Positions 16,838 through 26,902 of a stretch of DNA of 64,000 nt are shown one piece after another. The notes under the pieces are model-generated. The model saw only the letters and a list, made by a program, of their open reading frames with translations, had not been told where the DNA came from and searched no databases. Position 1 is the first letter of the stretch, and every line of letters starts with the position of its first letter. A program made the translations under genes and the position numbers. The stretch is from Chitinophagaceae bacterium (GTDB lineage Bacteria > Bacteroidota > Bacteroidia > Chitinophagales > Chitinophagaceae), in NCBI GenBank assembly GCA_003168265.1, contig PMSV01000003.1, positions 124,001 through 188,000 of the forward strand. The letters are read 5' to 3'.

Positions 16838-18718
16838 CTATTCAATGATCAGTTTAGTAGTTTGCACCAATTTGTTGTCTCCCCAAATTGTGACATAATA
16901 GATTCCTTTGGGAGTTGATCCTAGAATCAAGGATACCTGACTTTTAACATTGGAATAGTTATTCTGCCATTCCTCCTGACCCAACTGGTTATTCAGTTTT
17001 ACCGTTAACTGCTGATAAGGCTGACTGGTAGTGAGTGTAATCACCTGCCCAGTTTTTGCCGGATTGGGATAAAGCTTTACTGTACCTGCATTACTGATAT
17101 CAAATTGCACTAACCTGATTTCAGAATAAATGATCTTCCCGGTTTGATCCGTTTGTTGCAATCTGTAAAAATTTATTCCATTTAAAGGATTGGGATCTAT
17201 GAACTGATAGGATTCGACATTTTGTGAATCGGTTGTCGCCATATTTACTGATCCGATACTTGTGAAATTGGTTCCATTACCACTTTTCTCTATGATGAAA
17301 TTTCCATTGTTTATTTCTCCTGTTGTCTGCCACTGAAGTTTGACGGAAGTATTGTAACCGGATGCAGAAAAATTTATAAGGTCAATTGGCAAACCCGTCA
17401 GGGGTTGAATAGTAAAGGCAACATTCCCTGAACCAGTAAAAGTTGTGATGCCATCATTTCCGGTTGCAGTCGCGGTTGCTGAATTCGTGATATTCATCCC
17501 GACAGTACCGGATACCTTTACTTCATATTGCAGAATGGCTGTCGGGTTTCCAGCAGTGGCGTAGGTGGTCAGGATGCCGCTGCCATAAGTTTGGTCGCTG
17601 CTGTTTGCTGTAGCAGGAGTGGAGAAGGGAAAACTGTTTCCACTTCCGTCCGGAATGGCTACCCCATTCAGCGTGGTGCTTCCTGGAACATAGGTTACTC
17701 CGGCAGGTAGCGTATCAGCCAGCATGAAATTACCTGCATTGACATTTCCTGTATTTTTAACAACAATCGTGTATCGAAGAATATCCCCGGAGGAAATAAG
17801 GACCGGCGGTGCGGAAATCTGGGTGACATCGTAAACTGATTTTGTCACATTCAGATTTGGAGCCAGATCCGGGAAATAACAACTGGCCAGGTCTCCAGCA
17901 TTCCACCCGGCATTATTGGTCAAGATCACTGTAGAATTATTGGCCAGATCGTAGTTCGCATATACAGGGCTTGTACCTCCTGTAATAGTGAGGGCGGCAG
18001 GGGTCATGGGGTCGAAGGCAATGGCGGTTGGTGCAAAGGACAGAGCGTTCAGTACTGCAATCTGCGTGAAGGTCGCAGTATTGGCTACCTCATCGGTCAC
18101 GATGGTGAAAAGCTGTTTAGCGGCGGTAACCAGGTAACACACTCCGTGTGCATCGAAACAGAGATCCCCACCTTGTGTTGTATTTACATAAGGTGATCCG
18201 GAAGTCAGAATAGGTGAATATGATTTAGCTACCGGAGAATCCAGATTGGTGAAATCAATGCTGAAAAATCCCGTATTTCCGGCTGTCGGCAAACTACTCA
18301 GGAAGTTTTGCGACATATAATAGCATAGATGAGATGAAGGTTTATAGCCACTGCAAAGCAGTTGGGAGGTGACGTTACTTAGATTAGAAGGGAAGGTTAC
18401 AAAGGTTGGCGCGTTTCCAAATAAGTAAATGGCAGCCACATTGTTGGCATCAGTTACAAAATTGATATTTTGATTTAGCGGATCGATGGCAATCGGACCT
18501 CCTTTATTAATAGTATTGGATCCTGTAAAATAGCTTAGACTTTCGAGGGAGCTTCCGGTCCAGGTATTGGTCGTGTAATTATAACTCTGCACACCATCCG
18601 AAGAACCTGAATAATTCCAACCGGCCCCATATACCGTACTGCAGTTCTGGGAAATTGATGGAACCGAATACATAATTCCTGCACTCAGGATCAGGATAAT
18701 GATTAATAAACGCTTCAT
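16838..18718 (-). CDS. Secreted protein with DUF11-type repeat and T9SS sorting domain
   Basis: A 626-residue exported protein. It has a signal peptide (MKRLLIIILILSAGIMYSVP), an N-terminal region of ~280 residues that is possibly beta-propeller-like, and one DUF11-type domain (VTKSVYDVTQIS, YTIVVKNTGNVNAGNF, LADTLPAGVTYVPGS, about 290-430). A linker region leads to a C-terminal type IX secretion sorting domain (VKLYPNPAKTGQVITL to the end, about 550-626). It is therefore expected to cross the outer membrane by the Por system and be attached to or released from the surface. Ligand or adhesive role unknown. Confidence 0.85.
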   Translation of the reverse strand: MKRLLIIILILSAGIMYSVPSISQNCSTVYGAGWNYSGSSDGVQSYNYTTNTWTGSSLESLSYFTGSNTINKGGPIAIDPLNQNINFVTDANNVAAIYLFGNAPTFVTFPSNLSNVTSQLLCSGYKPSSHLCYYMSQNFLSSLPTAGNTGFFSIDFTNLDSPVAKSYSPILTSGSPYVNTTQGGDLCFDAHGVCYLVTAAKQLFTIVTDEVANTATFTQIAVLNALSFAPTAIAFDPMTPAALTITGGTSPVYANYDLANNSTVILTNNAGWNAGDLASCYFPDLAPNLNVTKSVYDVTQISAPPVLISSGDILRYTIVVKNTGNVNAGNFMLADTLPAGVTYVPGSTTLNGVAIPDGSGNSFPFSTPATANSSDQTYGSGILTTYATAGNPTAILQYEVKVSGTVGMNITNSATATATGNDGITTFTGSGNVAFTIQPLTGLPIDLINFSASGYNTSVKLQWQTTGEINNGNFIIEKSGNGTNFTSIGSVNMATTDSQNVESYQFIDPNPLNGINFYRLQQTDQTGKIIYSEIRLVQFDISNAGTVKLYPNPAKTGQVITLTTSQPYQQLTVKLNNQLGQEEWQNNYSNVKSQVSLILGSTPKGIYYVTIWGDNKLVQTTKLIIE

Positions 18719-19149
18719 TAGGATCGATTTTTTGTTTCGGAATTATTATATCATACCAAGGGCCAAATCTTAAAATATTGAAATACAGATTAAATGAGGC
18801 AGGAAATAAATAGATCTTGTCCCAAATAGGGAATAGAGAATTAAAATTGGAAAGCCTAAGCTCAATTGAAACACTGCTAATGTAATTGGGTAGAAAGCTA
18901 TTACCCTAATACACAGGGTAAGAGTGTTTTGATGTCAGGGCAAGAAGTACAAAAGCGGGGCCTTATATCAAAGCGCCTGTTTTATAGGCCGTAATAATGT
19001 CTAAACAAATAGTGCAAGGGCCGTACAATCTTTCTGATTTTACAAATAGGGAAAAAGCACTGGGCATAGAAAGTGTAGTTCTTCAAAAAATAAGATAATG
19101 CAAAATTCAATCTGAAATTATAGATGAGATCAAACTTATATTCTCAGCC
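18719..19149. other. Non-coding stretch with a short inverted repeat
   Basis: About 430 bp between two leftward genes. It contains a perfect 7-bp inverted repeat, TTACCCT (18901-18907) and AGGGTAA (18915-18921), about 180 bp upstream of the T9SS protein gene; it has no T-tract and could be an operator. No gene is seen. Confidence 0.4.
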
Positions 19150-19689
19150 CTATTTCTTTTGTGGTTCCGGAAAGAGGCGTTGTTTTTCGTCGTATAATAT
19201 AATTTTTCCATTTTTTACCAATACATCGTCGGTATAGTAAATGGAATCGGTCTTGCCGGTTTTGTCAGTCATTAATTCCGTATACCACAAGGTAACCCAG
19301 GTGTCCTTTTTATCCGGATAATAAACCGTCATCCAGGAATCAAAATTTTTGGAAACTGAGGCTGAGGCATTTCGCATGCCGGCAATGATTGGCTCTAAAC
19401 TATCCCTGCTGCCTCTAAAGTGAAATTTATCGCCAACAAATTCGGCAGTGTCGGCAAAGTAAGCAATGCAACCTTTTATATCACCATCAACATATTTTTT
19501 GAGACAATTTAATACAAGGACGGCATTGTTTTCGTCTCCGGCTTGCCAGTTCACTGAGTACTTTGCGGTAAATGGATATGTTAACTTTTCCTTTCCTGCC
19601 GTGCTGTCGTTTTTTATTTCTGACGAATTGCTTTGGTTGCAGGCTGAAAGGATTAATAAGAGTACAAGAAAAACAGAAGAATATTTCAT
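19150..19689 (-). CDS. Lipoprotein with NTF2/SnoaL-like fold (predicted)
   Basis: A 179-residue protein with a lipobox (MKYSSVFLVLLLILSACNQS, Cys about 17). The mature part fits the cone-shaped NTF2/SnoaL fold by pattern: a helix AVLVLNCLKKYVDGDIKGCI, then ADTAEFVGDKFHFRGSRDSL, and antiparallel strands with DTWVTLWYTELMTDKTGK. Such lipoproteins are frequent in Bacteroidota and mostly of unknown function; some bind small molecules. It stands alone. Confidence 0.65.
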   Translation of the reverse strand: MKYSSVFLVLLLILSACNQSNSSEIKNDSTAGKEKLTYPFTAKYSVNWQAGDENNAVLVLNCLKKYVDGDIKGCIAYFADTAEFVGDKFHFRGSRDSLEPIIAGMRNASASVSKNFDSWMTVYYPDKKDTWVTLWYTELMTDKTGKTDSIYYTDDVLVKNGKIILYDEKQRLFPEPQKK

Positions 19690-19758
19690 GTTAGTTTTTT
19701 GGAATATGAGTAAGAGTTATTTGGCGAAAGCCTGATAAATTTAATATTTTTTTAGTTC

Positions 19759-19824
19759 TTATTTCGGTTCGATATATTTTTTGAAGCTTTTCTTTTCAAC
19801 ATTTGGATGGTGATACACTTCCAT
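19759..19824 (-). pseudogene. 5' relic of a second copy of the DUF6090-like gene
   Basis: A 21-codon frame starting 4 bp after the stop of the 255-residue gene encodes MEVYHHPNVEKKSFKKY, nearly identical to that gene's start MEVHHHPNVEKKSFKEY, then diverges and stops. The DNA is also alike over about 50 bp. This looks like what is left of a tandem duplicate after a deletion. Confidence 0.65.
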
Positions 19825-19828
19825 GGTT

Positions 19829-20596
19829 TTATTGATTTTCCAGGCTATATTCTTGTTTAAGTTCTTGCATTAAAATGGACCCTTGTGCCAGAATAGAATC
19901 AGCATATTGAATGTTTCTGCGCATAAACCTGGAACGCACTAATTCTACGTATTCATTAAATGTTTTCTTGTCATAACTCAAAAGCGGAGGCTTTGTATTT
20001 ATAAAACTATCAATCCTTGTTCTTTCTTTTTTTGCGTAAAAGGATTGGGCAATATTATTGGCGATTTCATTATATTTAAAATCAAATATCTGTGCCCTGA
20101 GCTTACGTACTTCAGAATAAACATTGCTTTGCATATTTTCTGTTTCATTAAGCAACCTGCAGAATCGGTCATATTTACTAATATCCAAGGCAATATCTTT
20201 TTTAAAATATCGCAAAGAGCCTGTATTTTTCATTTGTTGAAAGGTAGCATCATCAGGAACAAAAATGCGAAGAGCGCCTCCGAATAAGCCATACCAATAA
20301 AGTTTACCTGATGGGATGTTTTGAGGATCGGAATGACTGAGTAAAATCATCAGGGTATCAACGTTAGTAGCTGCAAAACTGTAGTAAGACAAATACGAAC
20401 TTAACTGTGCACTATCTGCTTCCAGATCTTTTGCTATAGAACCTGCGAAAGTATTTGCATGCTCATGTTCCGTAAAATTCTCCCGGATATTCTCTGCGAA
20501 AAACCCCATGGTCACTGCGAGAAATATCATTAAGAATTCCAAAAAATATTCTTTGAAGCTTTTCTTTTCTACGTTCGGATGGTGGTGGACTTCCAT
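19829..20596 (-). CDS. DUF6090-like membrane protein
   Basis: A 255-residue protein of the type widespread in Bacteroidota: a short basic N-terminus (MEVHHHPNVEKKSFKEYFLE), one membrane segment (FLEFLMIFLAVTMGFFAENI, about 18-37), then RENFTEHEHANTFAGSIAKD and a long helical outer domain containing QQMKNTGSLRYFKKDIALDI. These proteins often occur as tandem paralogues; here only a stump of the neighbour remains just downstream. Function unknown. The assignment to DUF6090 is from memory of the N-terminal pattern. Confidence 0.7.
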   Translation of the reverse strand: MEVHHHPNVEKKSFKEYFLEFLMIFLAVTMGFFAENIRENFTEHEHANTFAGSIAKDLEADSAQLSSYLSYYSFAATNVDTLMILLSHSDPQNIPSGKLYWYGLFGGALRIFVPDDATFQQMKNTGSLRYFKKDIALDISKYDRFCRLLNETENMQSNVYSEVRKLRAQIFDFKYNEIANNIAQSFYAKKERTRIDSFINTKPPLLSYDKKTFNEYVELVRSRFMRRNIQYADSILAQGSILMQELKQEYSLENQ

Positions 20597-20848
20597 ATTT
20601 ATATTTAAAGGCCGTGTTTTTATGAATTTAGGGTAAAAAATGATCTGTGTAAATTTTCAAGGAATGATAATAATTTGAAGATACTTAAAAAATGAGGGCA
20701 TCCGGATTCATTCTAAAGGATTGGATAGCTTTGGACTTATTACTTTATCATGAAAATTGCTGAATTGGTCAGTATTTGCCTCTATTTCATAAAGACCTGT
20801 TAGATTGGTATATCAATTTTACCTAAATTGAACACAAACCAACTACTT

Positions 20849-22330
20849 ATGAGATTTCTTCAATCCCTGATTGCATCATTGTGCATTATCATTCTTTCCT
20901 GTTCACTTTATGCAAAAACCCCAGTTAATCCTCCCCGTGACACTACGGATATCTCCGCCTACAAGCCTTATATCGACAATAATCTGGACAAGCATCTAAA
21001 GGAATTCATTGAATTCGTTTCGATACCGAGCCTGTCTTCCATCGCTTCACATAAGGGCGATGTGCGTCGTTGCGCCGAATGGCTGAAAGCAAAAATTCAA
21101 TCCATCGGCATTCCCGATGCCCAGGTATTGGAAACCGAAGGCAATCCTGTGGTCTATGCCAATTGGAACCAGGCGAAAGGCAAACCGACAGTCCTGATCT
21201 ATGGACATTACGACGTTCAGCCGGTACAGGAATCCATGTGGACAAACCCTCCTTTCAGTCCTAAAGAAGAAAATGGCCGGATTTATGGGCGGGGCGCTGC
21301 TGATGATAAGGGGGGAGTTGCCATTGCTATCTGGGCCATCGAAGCCTTGCTTCAAAAGGACGGCAAGCTTCCGGTAAATATCAAATTCCTGTTTGAAGGT
21401 GAGGAGGAGATCGGAAGCACTCATTTGGGGAATTTTGTAGAGACACATAAGGATATCTTAAGAGCTGAGTATGCATATAATGTGGATGCCTTTCAGAAAA
21501 GCGATGACCAGCCGGAAATGGTCATGAGTGTCCGTGGCGGGGCTACAATGGAATTTACCCTGAAAACTGCGAATAGAGATCTTCATTCGGGTGTTTATGG
21601 AGGCAAAGCGCCTAATGCCGCCCAGATTCTTGCACAATTGATAGCGACTTTTCATAATTCTGACGGTAAGGTAGCTGTCGAAGGTTTCTATGATAAGGTG
21701 CTTCCCATCACCGAGGAAGAAAAAGCCATGGCTGCACATTCGGACTATGACGAGAAAAAAGAACTCTCCGATTATGGAGTGGCTGCCTATACCGGTGAAA
21801 AGGGATATAGTTCCGTTGAAAGAGTTTGGTACAGACCTACCCTTGATGTTACAGGAGTTTGGAGCGGATATACCGCCGATGACGGATTCCTGAATATTGT
21901 GCCAGGCTCAGCTCATTGCCGGCTGATGTGCCGACTGGTAGCAAATCAAAATACAAATGAGATCCTTGATCTAATCAAAAAACATATCGCATCGCATCTT
22001 CCCGAAGGGGTGATCCTCACCTATAAGGATTTAGGAGGGGCTTCTATTGGTCCTGCCATTTTTTCAACCAATACTCCCGCCTTCAGGGCCGCTTTCAGGG
22101 TACTCACCATTTTATATGGAAAAGAGCCCATGCTTATGGGAACAGGAGGCAGCAACGGAGCCATGAGTGTGATGATGGATAAATTGGGCCAACAAACCTA
22201 TTCCTTTGGATTCATACAGGAAGATGAGAACTATCATTCACACAATGAATTCATACGCATCTCCGATTTGAAAAAGGGCCAGTATGCTTTTTGCATGTTG
22301 CTGAAATATATTGCTGCTGGTCAGAAATGA
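20849..22330 (+). CDS. M20-family metallopeptidase (dipeptidase), exported
   Basis: A 493-residue protein from the ATG at 20849; a TTG 21 bp upstream is also in frame but would spoil the signal peptide (MRFLQSLIASLCIIILSCSL). Zinc and catalytic residues are present: YGHYDVQP (His and Asp), GRGAADDKGG (bridging Asp) and EGEEEIGS (catalytic Glu pair). The dimerisation domain lies between, and GTGGSNGAMSVMMD is near the end. M20 dipeptidases of this size cleave short peptides or remove N-terminal groups. Probably periplasmic. A run of three further rightward genes follows. Confidence 0.9.
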   Translation: MRFLQSLIASLCIIILSCSLYAKTPVNPPRDTTDISAYKPYIDNNLDKHLKEFIEFVSIPSLSSIASHKGDVRRCAEWLKAKIQSIGIPDAQVLETEGNPVVYANWNQAKGKPTVLIYGHYDVQPVQESMWTNPPFSPKEENGRIYGRGAADDKGGVAIAIWAIEALLQKDGKLPVNIKFLFEGEEEIGSTHLGNFVETHKDILRAEYAYNVDAFQKSDDQPEMVMSVRGGATMEFTLKTANRDLHSGVYGGKAPNAAQILAQLIATFHNSDGKVAVEGFYDKVLPITEEEKAMAAHSDYDEKKELSDYGVAAYTGEKGYSSVERVWYRPTLDVTGVWSGYTADDGFLNIVPGSAHCRLMCRLVANQNTNEILDLIKKHIASHLPEGVILTYKDLGGASIGPAIFSTNTPAFRAAFRVLTILYGKEPMLMGTGGSNGAMSVMMDKLGQQTYSFGFIQEDENYHSHNEFIRISDLKKGQYAFCMLLKYIAAGQK

Positions 22331-22438
22331 GAATGCAGTTTAATCTGGTCAGATCCGGAGCAATGGGAGCCGGGGGATTTGAAATCAGTATCACGAAAAT
22401 TTTTCATAGCCTATTCAAGTGCCCGCCTTCGCAACCTC

Positions 22439-22696
22439 ATGCTTGATCTGAAAGAGCTGATTAGAGTGAAAAAAGAAAAAACATTTATAAATGCGGAATT
22501 CATTGATTGCGTAAAGAAATATTTATCTATAGGGGATTTTCAAAAAACATTCGATGAGTATATCATTCAGAGTAAAAGTATTAGCTGGGATAACCAAAAG
22601 CTCCTGCCATTTTTCGCCATTGAGAATGGAACGGAAGGCCCCACAATCTCTATAAAGCAGGCTGATCTTTTCCTGGCTCATTATCAATGCAAATGA
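22439..22696 (+). CDS. Small hypothetical protein coupled to aminotransferase gene
   Basis: An 85-residue frame from the ATG at 22439 (MLDLKELIRVKKEKTFINAE); the frame is open further up to a TTG at 22379 (105 residues). It is rich in Lys, Phe and Ile with no known domain. Its TGA overlaps the ATG of the aminotransferase (ATGA at 22693-22696), which supports it being translated and coupled. The sequence contains LAHYQCK at the end and no membrane segment. Confidence 0.5.
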   Translation: MLDLKELIRVKKEKTFINAEFIDCVKKYLSIGDFQKTFDEYIIQSKSISWDNQKLLPFFAIENGTEGPTISIKQADLFLAHYQCK

Positions 22697-23940
22697 ATAA
22701 TAGGATAACAAGAAAGGAATTTGTCAATTTGCTGGCGGTCATGCCATTGCTATTTCCCAAATCCAAATTGAGTAAAATGGAAATTCAAAATATCGACGCC
22801 TTTCCGGCAAAAGAGGAATTCGAAATAAAGGGTACTTATCTCAACGCGGCCTATACTCATCCGATGAGCAGGGGAAGCGCCAACCAAATAAAAACCTTTT
22901 TGAATGAGCGTCTGATGAATGGAAAAAACCCAGTTGGCTATGATGCCTTTGAAAGAGATTCCGAGATAGAAAAATTCGCAAGGCTTATCAACGCGGAGCC
23001 CGACGAAATAGCCTGGATTCCAAGCACCATGTTTGGGGAAAATTTCATAGTGGAAGGACTCTCACTGCCCGGTTCAAAACAAAGAGTAGTCACGGATGCC
23101 TTCCATTTTAATGGTTCCTTGCATTTATATAACCAATTGCAGAAGCAGGGGCTTGATGTTTTTATTGTTAAGCCAGAAAATAATCATATCGATATGAATG
23201 ATCTGGATTCGGCGATTAAACCGGGAACCAGGTTGGTCTCCATTTCCCTGGTCTCTGCCACAACCGGCTTTCTGCACGACTTAAAAAAGGTCTGTGAGCT
23301 GGCCCATAGCCGCGGAGCTCTGGTTTACGCCGACATCATCCAGGCTGCAGGCGCGATACCCATTGATGTCAAGGTTTCAGATGTCGATTTCTGTGCCTGC
23401 TCCACCTACAAATGGCTGATGGGAGATTTCGGGATTGGTTTCTTATATGTAAATAAACAGGCTCTGCATCATCTTAAAAGGACCGTCATAGGTTATCGGC
23501 AAATCTTGAATTCCGAAAACCATTTTCTCCCCTTTGATTCGATAAGCGAAAAACTCTTCGATTCTGAATCTAAAGAGGATGTCCCTGGCCATTTCGAAGT
23601 GGGGACTTTTGCGAATACAGGCATTTCTGCCCTTAGATATTCGCTTGATTATTTGAACAGGGTAGGAGTGGTAAATATTCAAAAATACAGGCGGCCCATG
23701 ATCGATCGCCTGAAACAACAATTACCCGACGATAGATTCATCCTTCTCACCCCAATAAATACAGATTCTCCCATTGTGAGTTTTGCTTTTAAAGATGCAG
23801 AGAAAGTTTTAAAACCTCATTTGGAAGGGTCAGGTATCAGTATTTCGCTTTACGATCATATGATCCGGATTTCTCCTTCCTTTTACAATGATATGGATGA
23901 TATTGATAAACTTATTCATGTACTAAGATCTGTATCATAA
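22693..23940 (+). CDS. Class V aminotransferase (isopenicillin N epimerase / cysteine desulfurase-like)
   Basis: A 415-residue PLP enzyme of aspartate-aminotransferase fold. The PLP lysine is in STYKWLMGDFGIGFLYV (about 240). The preceding strand VYADIIQAAGAIPIDVK carries the cofactor-contacting Asp and Gln, and SLVSATTGFLHDL precedes it. The N-terminus is hydrophobic (TRKEFVNLLAVMPLLFP) and may be a weak export signal, though it lacks a twin-Arg pair. ATG 22693 overlaps the previous gene; ATG 22687 is the alternative. This family includes desulfurases, epimerases and lyases; the exact reaction cannot be read. Confidence 0.8.
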   Translation: MNNRITRKEFVNLLAVMPLLFPKSKLSKMEIQNIDAFPAKEEFEIKGTYLNAAYTHPMSRGSANQIKTFLNERLMNGKNPVGYDAFERDSEIEKFARLINAEPDEIAWIPSTMFGENFIVEGLSLPGSKQRVVTDAFHFNGSLHLYNQLQKQGLDVFIVKPENNHIDMNDLDSAIKPGTRLVSISLVSATTGFLHDLKKVCELAHSRGALVYADIIQAAGAIPIDVKVSDVDFCACSTYKWLMGDFGIGFLYVNKQALHHLKRTVIGYRQILNSENHFLPFDSISEKLFDSESKEDVPGHFEVGTFANTGISALRYSLDYLNRVGVVNIQKYRRPMIDRLKQQLPDDRFILLTPINTDSPIVSFAFKDAEKVLKPHLEGSGISISLYDHMIRISPSFYNDMDDIDKLIHVLRSVS

Positions 23941-24073
23941 TCGAACAGGGTTGTTTAAAAATGAACAGCTGCCATTCCCTCTTACTATTCCAATAGATTG
24001 AGAATCAAAATTCTGCGACTGCGGCATTCCCTTTGTTCGGCAGAACTACCGGTTGATATTTAAAAACATCAGC

Positions 24074-26461
24074 ATGATAAAGAATTATTTCCTCATTGCC
24101 ATCAAACATTTGCGGAAACAAAAACTGTTCTCGCTCATCAATATTCTGGGCCTGACAGTTGGTATCAGTTCCTGCATGCTGATATTTCTTTTTATCATGC
24201 ATGAAACCAGTTACGATGATTTCAATCGCAATGGAAAATACATTTACCGGGTCATGCGGGTCGGGAACTTCAATGGAGTAAGCGCGGCAATTCCCTATGT
24301 ATCGCCTATGTATGGACCTACCCTTCAGCATGATTATGCCGGGGATATCCAGAAATCCGTTCGGGTGGATGTTGATAATGACCTTGTCACTTACCATAAT
24401 GTTTCATTCAATGAGAAGAAAATCATTCTCACAGATAGCAACTTCTTCAATTTTTTTGATTACCCTCTTCTTAGGGGAGATCCTGCGACCGTTCTGAGTG
24501 AGCCCCTGAGCATTGTTATGACCGAGTCTACGGCTAAAAAGTATTTTGGCAATGAAGATCCAATAGGTAAGGTGGTGGATTTTAACAAGGACCTTCACCT
24601 CAAAGTCACCGGAATTGCCAAGGATATTCCAACAAATTCTCATATAGATTTTGATATGGCGGTACCGCTTTCGAACTGGAGGAATGCCTTCTGGATGAAT
24701 CAATGGCCTTCCAATAATTTGTTCGCCTATGTTCAATTGAATCCTAAGACCGATCCTCAAAACCTGATAAAGCGTTTTCCTCCCTTCATGGATAGATATT
24801 TAGGGAAGTTTTACAGGGATAACGGTTTCAAAATGGATCTGACGATCCATCCTTTAAGAGGGATCTATTTCGAGGATGCACTGCCCTTTGAATCCGGCCG
24901 TCATGGAAGCCTTAAGATGGTTTATATATTCATGAGCATTGCCGTCCTGATCCTTATTATTGCCTGTATCAATTTCATAAATCTGTCCACTGCAAGGGCT
25001 TCCGACCGGTCAAAAGAGGTCGGGATGAGAAAGGTGCTGGGCGCGATGAGCAATAATCTCAGAAGCCAGTTCATCATGGAGTCCATCCTTATGGCCGCAC
25101 TTGCCACTTTTCTTGCGGTTATCGCCGTTCAACTGCTCCTGCCTGCCTATACAAGTTTCTTGGGTCATGCATTGCCTGTTTTCTGGGCCAAATGGTGGTT
25201 TTACGCATTTGTTATTGCTGTCATTGTTATCGTAGGCCTTTTGGCAGGAAGTTATCCCGCCGTCCTTCTATCCCGTTTTTCTCCTATAGAATCGCTGAAA
25301 GGAAAATTCATATCCGGGCGGGAAGGGGCTTTTTTCAGGAAAGCCCTGGTCGTATTCCAGTTCTCCATCTCGGTCATACTTATTTTTTCTGTGGCCATTG
25401 TATTGAACCAGATGCGCTATGTCCGGAATACGGATCTTGGATTTGATAAGGAACAATCGATGATGGTGCGTATTGACAATGGGCTCATTTATGATAACAG
25501 GGTCCGGTTTAAAGAACTGCTGCTGCAGAATCCTTCGGTTGCCAGCGTATCACTCATGTCAGGTGAACCTGGCGGCTTCTTTGACAATTATGGTTTTGAT
25601 GCTCAGGCCAAGCCCGGGGAAAGAATGATGTTTAATACGGAATTCGCTGATTTTGACTATGCAAAGACTCTTGGATTGAAGATCATCGCTGGTAGAGACC
25701 TTTCCGGCCAATACCCGACTGATACCATGCGATCGGTTCTCATCAACCGGGTTGCCGCTGTGAAAATGGGATATGCTCCGGAGCAGGCCATCGGCAAATG
25801 GGTAAAAAATCTTACTCAGGATAGTCTCCCGAGGATCATTGTGGGGGTAGTGGAAGACTTCCATTTCTCCTCACTCAAGGATCTTATAGCGCCTCTCGTC
25901 ATATCACCCAAAATTGATGACCGTCGCTTGGTCCTGGTCAAATTGCGGAGCGGCATAGACCTTCCCGGGACCATCGATCAGATCAGTAAAATCTATAAGG
26001 CCAATGCACCTGATTATCCCTTTGAATATAAATTCCTGGACGATACCTTCAACAATCTCTATAAATCCGAAGCCACTCAGGAAAGCCTGCTCGGCCTCTT
26101 TGCCGGTATTGCCATCTTCGTTGCCTGCCTGGGGCTTTTTGGCCTCGCTTCCTATACAGCCGTCAAGAGAACCAAGGAGATCGGGGTTAGAAAAGTGTTG
26201 GGATCATCAGTTGAAAATATTGTCCTTCTTCTTTCACAGGACTTGCTCAAACCAGTGATCCTGGGCTCATTTATCGCTCTTCCGCTTGGATACCTGATGA
26301 TGGAGCAGTGGCTCCAGGGTTTTGCCTATCGGATCAGAGTAGAGTGGTGGCTGTTCGGCCTTGCTGCAGTGGCAGGCATACTCATAGCGCTTATCACTGT
26401 CGGCTTCCAGGCCCTGAAAGCCGCGATAGCAAGTCCGGTAAAAAGCCTAAGATCAGAATAA
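24074..26461 (+). CDS. ABC transporter permease, FtsX/MacB type
   Basis: A 795-residue permease from the ATG at 24074 (MIKNYFLIAIKHLRKQKLFS). Two repeats of the FtsX-type layout are visible: a first membrane helix after SLINILGLTVGISSCMLIF, a large periplasmic MacB-core domain, three helices (one being FMSIAVLILIIACINFINLS, followed by ARASDRSKEVGMRKVLGA), then a second core and helix set with KRTKEIGVRKVLGSSVENI. Such double-length permeases are typical of Bacteroidota and act with a separate ATPase in lipoprotein release, peptide export or signalling; no ATPase is adjacent. Substrate unknown. Confidence 0.9.
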   Translation: MIKNYFLIAIKHLRKQKLFSLINILGLTVGISSCMLIFLFIMHETSYDDFNRNGKYIYRVMRVGNFNGVSAAIPYVSPMYGPTLQHDYAGDIQKSVRVDVDNDLVTYHNVSFNEKKIILTDSNFFNFFDYPLLRGDPATVLSEPLSIVMTESTAKKYFGNEDPIGKVVDFNKDLHLKVTGIAKDIPTNSHIDFDMAVPLSNWRNAFWMNQWPSNNLFAYVQLNPKTDPQNLIKRFPPFMDRYLGKFYRDNGFKMDLTIHPLRGIYFEDALPFESGRHGSLKMVYIFMSIAVLILIIACINFINLSTARASDRSKEVGMRKVLGAMSNNLRSQFIMESILMAALATFLAVIAVQLLLPAYTSFLGHALPVFWAKWWFYAFVIAVIVIVGLLAGSYPAVLLSRFSPIESLKGKFISGREGAFFRKALVVFQFSISVILIFSVAIVLNQMRYVRNTDLGFDKEQSMMVRIDNGLIYDNRVRFKELLLQNPSVASVSLMSGEPGGFFDNYGFDAQAKPGERMMFNTEFADFDYAKTLGLKIIAGRDLSGQYPTDTMRSVLINRVAAVKMGYAPEQAIGKWVKNLTQDSLPRIIVGVVEDFHFSSLKDLIAPLVISPKIDDRRLVLVKLRSGIDLPGTIDQISKIYKANAPDYPFEYKFLDDTFNNLYKSEATQESLLGLFAGIAIFVACLGLFGLASYTAVKRTKEIGVRKVLGSSVENIVLLLSQDLLKPVILGSFIALPLGYLMMEQWLQGFAYRIRVEWWLFGLAAVAGILIALITVGFQALKAAIASPVKSLRSE

Positions 26462-26518
26462 GTTCCAAATTTTTTTTCATTAAAATGGAAAACCCCATTT
26501 TTGAGGAAATATTCTTTT

Positions 26519-26902
26519 ATGGGAAGGAAATTAATATCCTCTGGATCGAGTTTTGAATTGGAAGTCGGCTATTCCCGGGCAGTAGTGGATGGAAATTGGA
26601 TCTTTGTTTCAGGCACTACTGGTTTTGATTATTCTAAAATGACCATTTCAGACAACATTGAAGAACAGACAGAACAAACATTTATCAATATCCAGTCTGC
26701 CTTAGAACAGGCCGGTTCCTCCATGGCCGATATAGTAAGGGTCATGTATATCCTGCCTGAAGGGAATGATTTCCCCAAATGCTGCCCCATAATCAGGAAA
26801 TACCTCGGTAAGGTGAGACCTGCAGCTACAATGATCAGCGCTGGGTTAAGCGATCCCCGTATGCGGATAGAAATTCAGGTAACTGCTCTTAAAGGACAAT
26901 AA
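26519..26902 (+). CDS. RidA/YjgF-family protein
   Basis: A 127-residue RidA-like protein from the ATG at 26519. Family features: GRKLISSGSSFELEVGYSRA at the start, FVSGTTGFDY in the middle, the helix INIQSALEQAGSSMADIVRV, and a C-terminal IEIQVTALKG. RidA enzymes hydrolyse reactive enamine/imine intermediates made by PLP enzymes; the usual Arg is present in GKVRPAATMI. It lies 58 bp after the permease and 0 bp before a small membrane protein. Confidence 0.88.
   Translation: MGRKLISSGSSFELEVGYSRAVVDGNWIFVSGTTGFDYSKMTISDNIEEQTEQTFINIQSALEQAGSSMADIVRVMYILPEGNDFPKCCPIIRKYLGKVRPAATMISAGLSDPRMRIEIQVTALKGQ

Noticed and set aside
18901-18921. 7-bp inverted repeat upstream of the T9SS cargo gene as a terminator
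   Set aside because: No T-tract on either side; noted only as a possible operator.
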